DNA of 64,000 nucleotides from Mesocentrotus franciscanus. Its lineage: Eukaryota > Echinodermata > Echinoidea > Camarodonta > Strongylocentrotidae. The stretch is from assembly GCA_037976565.1 (NCBI GenBank), contig CP137668.1:31139373-31203372 (forward strand), written 5' to 3'. Below the pieces are notes generated by a model. It saw nothing but the letters and a program-made list of their open reading frames with translations, was not told the origin of the DNA and made no database searches. Shown here piece after piece: positions 56,546-64,000 of this stretch. The position numbers were made by a program, and so were the translations under genes. Each line of letters begins with the position of its first letter. Position 1 is the first letter of the stretch.

Positions 56546-59336
56546 TATCTAATGATCTTAATTAATTGGAGCAGAAATGTCAACTGCAAGAAAAATTTCA
56601 AAGCAAACATGGATTTCACACCGACACCTTTTCTGGAAAAAAACAGAAAAAAAGTAATGCAGACAGGAGATGAAAAAGCTTGTGAATATCAATAAAAAGT
56701 ATATTGTAATACATTTTACATGTATAGAAATGCGCAATTTAAGAATTGAATGTAGCACCAACATTATTTCCATTTTGATGCAATAAAATATTAAAATCAT
56801 GCAATTATTTACATATCACTATAATTGTTTATCATGTACAGGTAATTCTTTAAAAGATCAAGAAAGATTTTGCTTTATCCTTACTATTGCAAAATATGTA
56901 ATGTACTACTTTGTAAGTAAGGGACATAAGCTGTCTTAAAGCCTTGTTCACAATGGACATGGTAAACCTAAAATAAAGACCTGTCAATAAAAAATAAAAC
57001 AGTTTTATGTACTATGAATGAATGGCGGATGGAGGTGATATAAAATCAAATACAAATCTATGGGTTAAAGCAGCTGTCGATAAAGAAATGTGAAGTGCAC
57101 TTTGCTCCAGCCATCTCATTTCAATAGGGACTTTGAGGCTATAAGGCGAATATATGCATAACATACACATAATAGACCATTTTTGTTATGTACATGTAAT
57201 CAAATTTAATGAATAAATCTTTGTCGAGTGCCATGTTACAAATTATTTTATTCACCTGTTACAAATAATTGTATTTCAATAGTCAGAATCCAAACTGCAT
57301 ACATTAACTGTTGCTAGGTAGGAAAAACATCATGGCTTGTCCTACCAAACAACAGGGAATGTATGCAATTCACATTCTGAATATGGAAATACAATTATTC
57401 CTTACAGGTGAATGAAATACATGTAGTTTGTAACGAGGCACTTTGCAAAGATTTTTGAAATTGCATACATTAATTGTTGCTAGGTAGGACAAACCTCATG
57501 GCTTGTCCTACCATACAAAAGGGGAATGTACACTGTATGCAACTCACATTCTGACTATGGAAATACAAATATTCCTAACAGGTGAATGAACTACATGTAG
57601 TTTGTAATGAGGCACTTTACAAAGATTTGTGTATTGAATTTGATTGCATTACGAAAATGGCCTATTGAGGAAAGGAGATTATATAAATTATAAAATCAAT
57701 TAATCAAGTAAATATTCTCAAAACTATGATTATAACGATCTTATAAACAGTGAATTACAGTGAATTACAAGAAATTTAGTAGTTTTAAAATTTGCTTCAC
57801 TAATTCTCAAGTAAAAAAAAACTAGAAGAACTATCAGTTTAAAGGTAAAGGCCAGTTTTGGAAAAGCCCCTCTCTCAAAAAATGAAATGGAAGCTCTCAT
57901 TGCCAATCATGTGAAAGAATATGTTTTGACTAATACGTGATGATACAAATTTTGCCGGGAAACCGCCTACTAATTGATATATTTGGTAAATTATTATATC
58001 TATTGGGACCAAATAGATATCGAACACGTGGTCGCGTAGGCGGCGTAGTCCCATATACATCTTTCTGTGTACAGTGCTTGTAACTTTACCAAGACTGGGC
58101 CAAATTTCTTATCATTTTGATGATTCCAGAACCTTGCAGTACACACCAATACTTATATGCTAGATGATCAACCTTTTCTGATCGATTCCACAACGTTTCT
58201 TTCACAATGCAATCGCATGACCAGAACTGGTCTTTATCTTTAAAGTGCGGGCCAGACCTCATCGATAACAAGAACGAGAACAAGATTCTTCATTAAAGGT
58301 ACACCCTACAGCTGCCTTACTATTGACATACTCATACGCATACTAGCATACACACACCTACACACATGTACACACAACATAGAAGGGTGTGCCTTTAAGC
58401 TATACTATTATCATCGTTATTATAGGTGAGGTCCGGTCAGTACTTAATACTGTTACAGAAACTGAAAGTAAAAAACAAACAAAACAAAACAAAACAAGAG
58501 CTAGAACAACATGTTTTAGCTGGCAGGTCAAAGACCAACACTTATGTGGTTTGAAACAAATGACCATTTGAATATAAAAAGAAGACAGTTTCTTTTCTTT
58601 AAATAAACATAGGTAATCTGAAGACGGTATGGGTTTTCATCACATGCATAAGGGTAAAGAAAGAGACAAGAGATAGAGACAGAGAGAAAGGGGAGGGTGA
58701 GGGGTGCACATGAGCAAACTTGCTACAATATTAAGTGATCAAAGAGCTTCAACTAACATGAACACTTAAACTGGAATAAATAGAAACAAAAAGGCACATT
58801 TCATTCCATATCCAACATATTTACATTCCCTTTGAATGAAGACAACAACAAAATAAATATCTGAACACTCTTTATGTAATGCTCAATTAGTTATCCATGA
58901 AGATACTGACTGCACATGCTGGAGAGAAGGTTGTTGTTGAAATTTCAAGGAAATTGTTTGAGATGTGAAGATGAAGATATAGCTCAGTGTCTGGAAGTTG
59001 CAACGTGACTGTGATGTTAAAAAAAACAAATCAATAAGCTGTAAACAATGAGACTTTGCCCCAAAATGCAATCCTCTTGGAGTGATCACAGTTATTTGAG
59101 AGAGAACCATTAGTCAATGGTCATTTCAAGAGTCTTTTCATTTTTGGATAAAATGATCGGAATCATCGGATAAAAGATGGTACATGTATATGCTGTATGG
59201 GATACATCGCAGGGAACTGTCCATCTTGATATAATCCCTTCATGAGTACCTCATAACTTCCAGCTAAGATGCTATAGATTCTCAGCAAGCAGTAATTCAG
59301 ACTGTCAAGAGTTCATTCTCTGCGTCACTAGTTGGC
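56546..59336. other. Intergenic / 3' flank of the hAT-derived gene
   Basis: Positions 57180-57660 are related to the M element hairpin ('caggtgaatgaa', 'cgaggcactttgcaaag') and contain two tandem 'catacattaattgttgctag' blocks. Some of 58640-59336 is probably the 3' UTR of the hAT-derived gene. No other exon was supported. Confidence 0.5.
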
Positions 59337-62300
59337 CTATGACAGAATGGACCAATTCTTGTTCAAGAAGATCAGTGGCCCAGCAGTGTCCACCTCCAGG
59401 AGAGCCCTCTTCAAGTCCACCTTGGACGTCCCTGTCATGATGTCATTCCAAGACTGGACGACGACAGGTACGGCAAGATAACAGCGTGCAATCTTCGACA
59501 GCTCAGGGAACTTGCCCTGGTTCATGCGCCACCAGTCCAACGGGCACATGTCTCTTGACAGGGGTGGGTACGACAGGTAAGTTGTGACCTCCGCATCGGT
59601 GCTTTCAGGCTTACTGTTGAACTCGTCCTCACCGAACAGACACAGGAATGGAGAGACACTGTTGGCTGTAGGGTCATCCGACTCCTGATTTGTAGTGGCA
59701 TTTGCCGTCACCAGCTGTTTGAGAGCATCAATGACATCTAATTTGTCGTCGTCTGCAATGAACTTGAGTTGCTTGAAGCGGGGGTCCAAGAGCGCAGAAA
59801 GCATTGTGACTGAAGATGGCATGATGGCGTTGAGATCCCATTTATCCCGAACCTGATAATAAATAGCATCAACATTTTTTTATTCCAATGCATTTTTGCT
59901 ATGACCATAAAACCTACACAAATATAGTTGTTAAAGGATAAGACTTTAGGTATATAAAATTCTTGATCGTTTTATTTTTTTTCTAGATAGCTATTTACGA
60001 CCATTATAATCTTTTAAGAATTATCAAATTCAATCTAGTTTACGAGGGAAGACAACTGACCTAGAACATTGTAAAAATATGCAGGGCATTAATTTGAATT
60101 GACCTCCTTGGCAATGAAACTGATAGGGATTCATGCAAGCATTCTAGTACGACCAGAAACTATCAACTTTCAATCCCTCTCAGTTACATTGCCAAGGAGG
60201 TAAATTAATCTTAATGCACTGTATATTTTTATGTGAAAACAGAGAGGTAAAATCTGTCTCAGCTCAGCTTCAATCAAGTCAAATTCACATTTAAAAATTT
60301 CTATGTCAGTTGACTTTCATGCTTTGTAGACAACAGCCATTTTTAAGGCAAGAAACTTCAGCATATTAAAAGAGTAATAATGGATTACAATCAAACTTAA
60401 AAATCACTCTATGGTGGAGGTATCATTTTCGAATGAGCGCAGTCGAAGGTCCATCCTGTTAAACCTGTTAAACAGTTTCTCAGAATATCGTGATTACAAA
60501 CTATTTTTCATAAACATGTATGACCCTATGATCTTTGACCTAATGACCCTCAAATCTAATCAGTTCATTGGCTCTGCAAGACACATACATGTCCTGAGTT
60601 TGATAGTAATCCATCCGTCGGTTCTATTGATAATACGTTCACAAGCTATTTTTGCATACATGAGCCCCATGACCTTTGAACTTTGACCTCATGACCCCCA
60701 AGATCTAATCAGTTCATTGGCTCTGCAAGATGCATACATGTCTTGAGTTTGATGGTAAGCTGTGATTAGCTGTCCATTGGTTCTAATGATGTGATCATGA
60801 GCTATTTTTGCATACAAAATGAGCCTCGAGACCTTTGACCTCGTGACCCCAAAGTCTAATCACTTCATTGGCTCTGCAAGATACATACATGACCCAAGTT
60901 TGGCGGGAATTCATCAATCGAATCTTGAGATAATGCGATCACGAGCTATTTTTGCATACATAATGAGCCCTGTGACCTTTGACCTTGTGACCCAAAAATC
61001 ATATCAGTTCATTGGCTCTGCAAGATACATACACGACCCAAGTTTGGCGGGAATCCATCAATCGGTTCTTGAGATAACGCGATCACAAGAACGGAATGTA
61101 CAGACGGACGGACAGACGGACTGACAACCCGAAAACATAATGCCTCCGACTACTTTGTAGCGGAGGCATAAACATTATGTGTCAGGCTTTATTCGATTAT
61201 TCTGCAGCATGAAACGTCATGAATGTGAACCACTCATGAAATTCATGAATATTTTAGGTGTGCAAAAATTTCTGTTTTTTTGCATGTTTCCCAAAAGAAA
61301 TATGCAGTGCATTGATTCAATTTACCTCCTTAGCAATTAAACCGAGGAACTCGCTGATTATGGTCTTATCGTCCTCTCGACCCTCGCAATGCTGTAGCAT
61401 GCTGTGAACCACAGGCAGGAGGCAGGCAACAGAGCCACTCTTCTGGTCACTCAACACAGTCAGGGCTGCCTTCAAGATTTGGAGGGACTGGACCAACTGA
61501 CTGGCACTCTCCCACTCGTGGATGTACATCAGCTGGTTCTTCTCATCCAAAATTTTCACAGTCTCAATCTCGTCTTGCAGTGAAATGACCTGAGTAAAAA
61601 GAATATAAAGAAACAGATTATTTCAGAACATGCGAACGTACTACCATTCAGGGAAATCAGTTTTTAAAGCCTATCAGGACATTTTTATCTCATAAAGAAT
61701 TTTTTAAAAAGACATAATAAATAGAATACTCTCAAAACTATCCCATTCATCATTATCACCAATCTTGATGTTAACATATATGTTGTGTTTTTTTCTAAAT
61801 GAAAAGAGCCACAAGTAAATATAAATATCTTCTTCCCTTGCTGCAAAACCGCTATAGAAAATCGGATCCCTGAAATCACCTCCGTGAGAATAATTTGTTC
61901 CATCACCTTTGTACTCAGTGATTTCATGCTTTTGATTTTTTTTTTATTGAACCCACTTGACCCATCTGACAGTGCTAACAGTATAAAAGAATTCTCACAT
62001 TTTGCAGCATGTCAGCAATGCCCAACCATGATCCTTTGTTGTAGTCTTGGAGTTCCACAGTAATCTTGTTCTCATATTTGGCCTTGTCCAGCATCTCCCT
62101 GGCTTCCTCATTCTGCAAGAAGTATCTGACCATTTTGGCAGCCTCATCCACCACTTCCTTCACACTGGGTAGCTGCAACGCCAGCGAGACACACTGCTCC
62201 AACTTCTCCGCTGCACAGCTCATGCTGTCACATTGCAACGCACTCCCAACCTTGCCGATCTGTGTACCCTTGAGCATCCCTTGCCGATTGACCACAGCAG

Positions 62301-64000
62301 TTATGCTCTCCAGGGAGAGTTGATACTGGCTGATTAAGTTCCGGATGCACATGCTTAGCTCGGTGCAGGAGGGTTTGCTGGATACGCGATCTGTTCCCAG
62401 CACCCAGGACTCTCGGTTCCACTGGTGTGTCAGGTAGTGGATGGTGACAGTGAGGTAATTGTTCTTATCACGGCCTGTCCATACATCATACATGAGGCCA
62501 AAGTTTTTGGCGTCCTTGTTCAGGCAGATCTTTAGCTTCTCCTGAAAATGGTTTGAAAGCAGAATGAGGTTTGAACTTCGTCACATGATCAGACTGGGTC
62601 GGCTAAATCTTTATGAATGAACCATTTTGTCTTAGCTTTTCGGCACACTAATTGTAAAGGATGAAATGCATTTTCAAGGTGTAATCATTCATTTCTCTTT
62701 CACTCATACAATGTACATGATGTTGTATCAGTTAGATTTCTAAAAAGACATTCGTTTGCAAGCACCAGTTGCAAGCACCAGCCCATTGATCGTGATTTCT
62801 TCTAGATTCACTGTTCAAGAAATTTTCTTCTAAGGCACCATGGTAAAAATAATAATATAAGAATAAACTAGAAAAGTCAACGCAAAGCGTAGCATCCCCT
62901 CGCAGGGTACAAGTTACCTCCATTAGACTATACTAAATTATATTACTATATAATTAGGTGTTTTTGCACATTTAATGAGCTATGACCTTTGACCTACATA
63001 CTCCGAAATCGAACTTAGCTTGTATTTTGATACCATGTACCTTCATATCAAACTTAATTAAAATCCGTCAAACATTACTGAAGTTATTGATCGGAAACCA
63101 AATTTGTTACGGACGGACGCACGGAAGGAAGGACGGACAGCGGCGTTTCTATATCCCCTCCGACTTCGTCGGCGAGGGGATAATAAGATTTAGACTAAGA
63201 GTAGCATCTTTTTGACCGAGGATAAAATGCTAATATAAAGAAATATATGTTCAGCCTACATGTAGGCTTAAAGCCCAAGTCCACTCCGATTTTCAAAAAT
63301 TATAACATGTTGTAAAAAAAATCAAAGGTTAAAACTGCCAAATATCACGGGCGTACTTCAATCAGGTGATTTTTAAGAGCGATTTTTGTTTCGGGTATTT
63401 CGAGCAAAACATTTATATTGCTGTACGGATGTGACGTATGCTCCTCACAACGAAAGTGCCAGCGGTATACACTGTACATTCTGACAATAGGCTATTTAAT
63501 TTAACATACGTTTTGTGAAGTGCCTTATACAAACTATTTCATTCACCTGATAAGAATAATAGTGTTTCATTATTCTTATCAGGTGAATGAAATAGTTTGT
63601 ATCGAGGCACTTCAAAAAGACGTATGCATTAAATTTGGTTACATTACGAATCTGTGTTGTGAGGACCCTACGTCACAACCGACTCGATCATTAACTTGTT
63701 TTTTGCTCATTAAAAAAAATTATTAAAAATAAATCTGAGCACCATTTTCCAAAACCAAGTTATATTTGGGCTTTTTAGATTTTTGTCTATCTAATCATCT
63801 CAACTTTTCAGTGGAGTGGACTTGTACTTTAACAGGACCTAGGACTTAAAGCTACAATAGTGCTAATAAATGTAGCATAGCATGTAGTTTACCTGTGACT
63901 CTTCATATTTTGCCATTAACTTCATCTGAGCTACATGTTTGTTCAGCATTGTGTAGCCAGGTTCCAGCTCTTGGACAAATCGGATGAACCCTTCGTCTTC
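59337..64000 (-). CDS. hAT/ZBED-like transposase-derived gene (3' four exons)
   Basis: Four phase-0 exons join in frame (476 residues visible, 5' end outside the window): 64000-63893, 62541-61999, 61589-61326 and 59852-59337. All have GT-AG boundaries. The exon at 62541 reads LMYDVWTGRDKNNYLTVTIH, the hAT catalytic block with its first Asp. Later exons carry LLDPRFKQL, CPLDWWRMNQGKFPELSKIA and LIFLNKNW, the C-terminal dimerisation region of ZBED-type proteins. Two hallmarks are missing. The second-Asp motif (usually V-T-D-N-x-x-N-M) reads VVNRQGM, and the S-E-R-x-F-S motif before LIFLNKNW is replaced (VVVQSWNDIMTG). An intact multi-exon frame with a disabled active site suggests a domesticated nuclear protein rather than a live transposon. 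No BED zinc finger is visible in this part. Confidence 0.85.
60069..60232. repeat. Inverted repeat made from the edge of a neighbouring exon
   Basis: 'atatgcagggcattaatttg' plus 'aattgacctccttggcaatg' at about 60077-60117 is mirrored at about 60188-60230. Both resemble 61297-61338, which spans the splice donor of the 61326-61589 exon ('tttacctccttagcaatt'). Confidence 0.6.
60405..61170. repeat. Interspersed element K2 with about five 'gacctttgacct' units
   Basis: It lies in the last intron of the hAT-derived gene. Units of roughly 147 bases contain 'gagctatttttgcatacata', 'gtgacctttgaccttgtgac', 'tcattggctctgcaagatac' and 'gaatccatcaatcggttctt'. The ends are related to 'atgcctccgactactttgta' with 'gcggaggcata' after it. 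K1 (40536-41000) is a shorter copy. Confidence 0.8.
62885..63185. repeat. Interspersed element with cccctcg/cgagggg ends
   Basis: The ends 'agcatcccctcgcagggta' and 'cttcgtcggcgaggggataa' form inverted termini. The interior has 'gagctatgacctttgaccta' and a 'cggacggacgcacggaagga' run, recalling the K elements but a distinct family. It lies in an intron of the hAT-derived gene. Confidence 0.65.
63268..63832. mobile_element. MITE M2 with TTAA duplication
   Basis: The second copy of the M element (557 bases between TTAA at 63268-63271 and 63829-63832), nearly identical to M1 including the central hairpin at about 63510-63620. It is inserted in an intron of the hAT-derived gene, 60 bases upstream of the 63893 exon edge. 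Confidence 0.85.

Overview
The window is animal nuclear DNA, most likely from an echinoderm and probably a sea urchin. It is AT-rich and full of microsatellites, MITE-like elements and 5'-truncated LINEs, and its genes are split by GT-AG introns. The species call is an inference from repeat style and gene content; no search was run. Every convincing gene lies on the minus strand.

Positions 1-34,000 hold a tandem array of one gene family that I rebuilt from splice phases. Each gene encodes a signal peptide, one WSC domain, a Ser/Thr-rich stalk, one transmembrane helix and a tyrosine-rich cytoplasmic tail. Two copies are complete (10028-15913, 266 codons; 26174-33100, 288 codons). A third (2082-3519) has only its first two exons in the window. 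All five coding exons of both complete copies join in frame. A CRE-like TGACGTCA sits exactly 136 bases upstream of the ATG in all three. Remnants of a second transmembrane-exon type lie between the copies (about 4222, 7050 and 33823). The duplicated units have since been altered by MITEs, a palindromic element, microsatellites, a foldback element and a CR1/L2-type LINE. Pre-insertion sites are often visible in the sister copies.

Positions 34,000-42,600 are mostly repeats: a broken L1/Tx1-type LINE, a second copy of an element made of degenerate 'aagtgcccctttt' units, TCAA/TCAG arrays and MITEs. Positions 42,924-49,845 hold a clean ten-exon gene for a 611-residue ER-lumenal protein. It has a signal peptide, a JmjC (cupin-8) oxygenase domain with an H-x-D...H iron site, EF-hand-like loops, an acidic tail and a C-terminal HDEL.

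Positions 50,000-58,700 are intergenic and carry MITEs, including a three-level nest with clear TTAA and 8-bp target duplications. Positions 59,337-64,000 hold the 3' four exons of a hAT/ZBED-like transposase-derived gene. Its reading frame is intact across introns, but several hAT catalytic and dimerisation signatures are lost, which suggests a domesticated host gene.

Biologically, the most interesting unit is the WSC receptor array: duplicated, diversifying membrane proteins with an ITAM-like tail, which would suit carbohydrate or microbe sensing. That function is inferred from architecture only.
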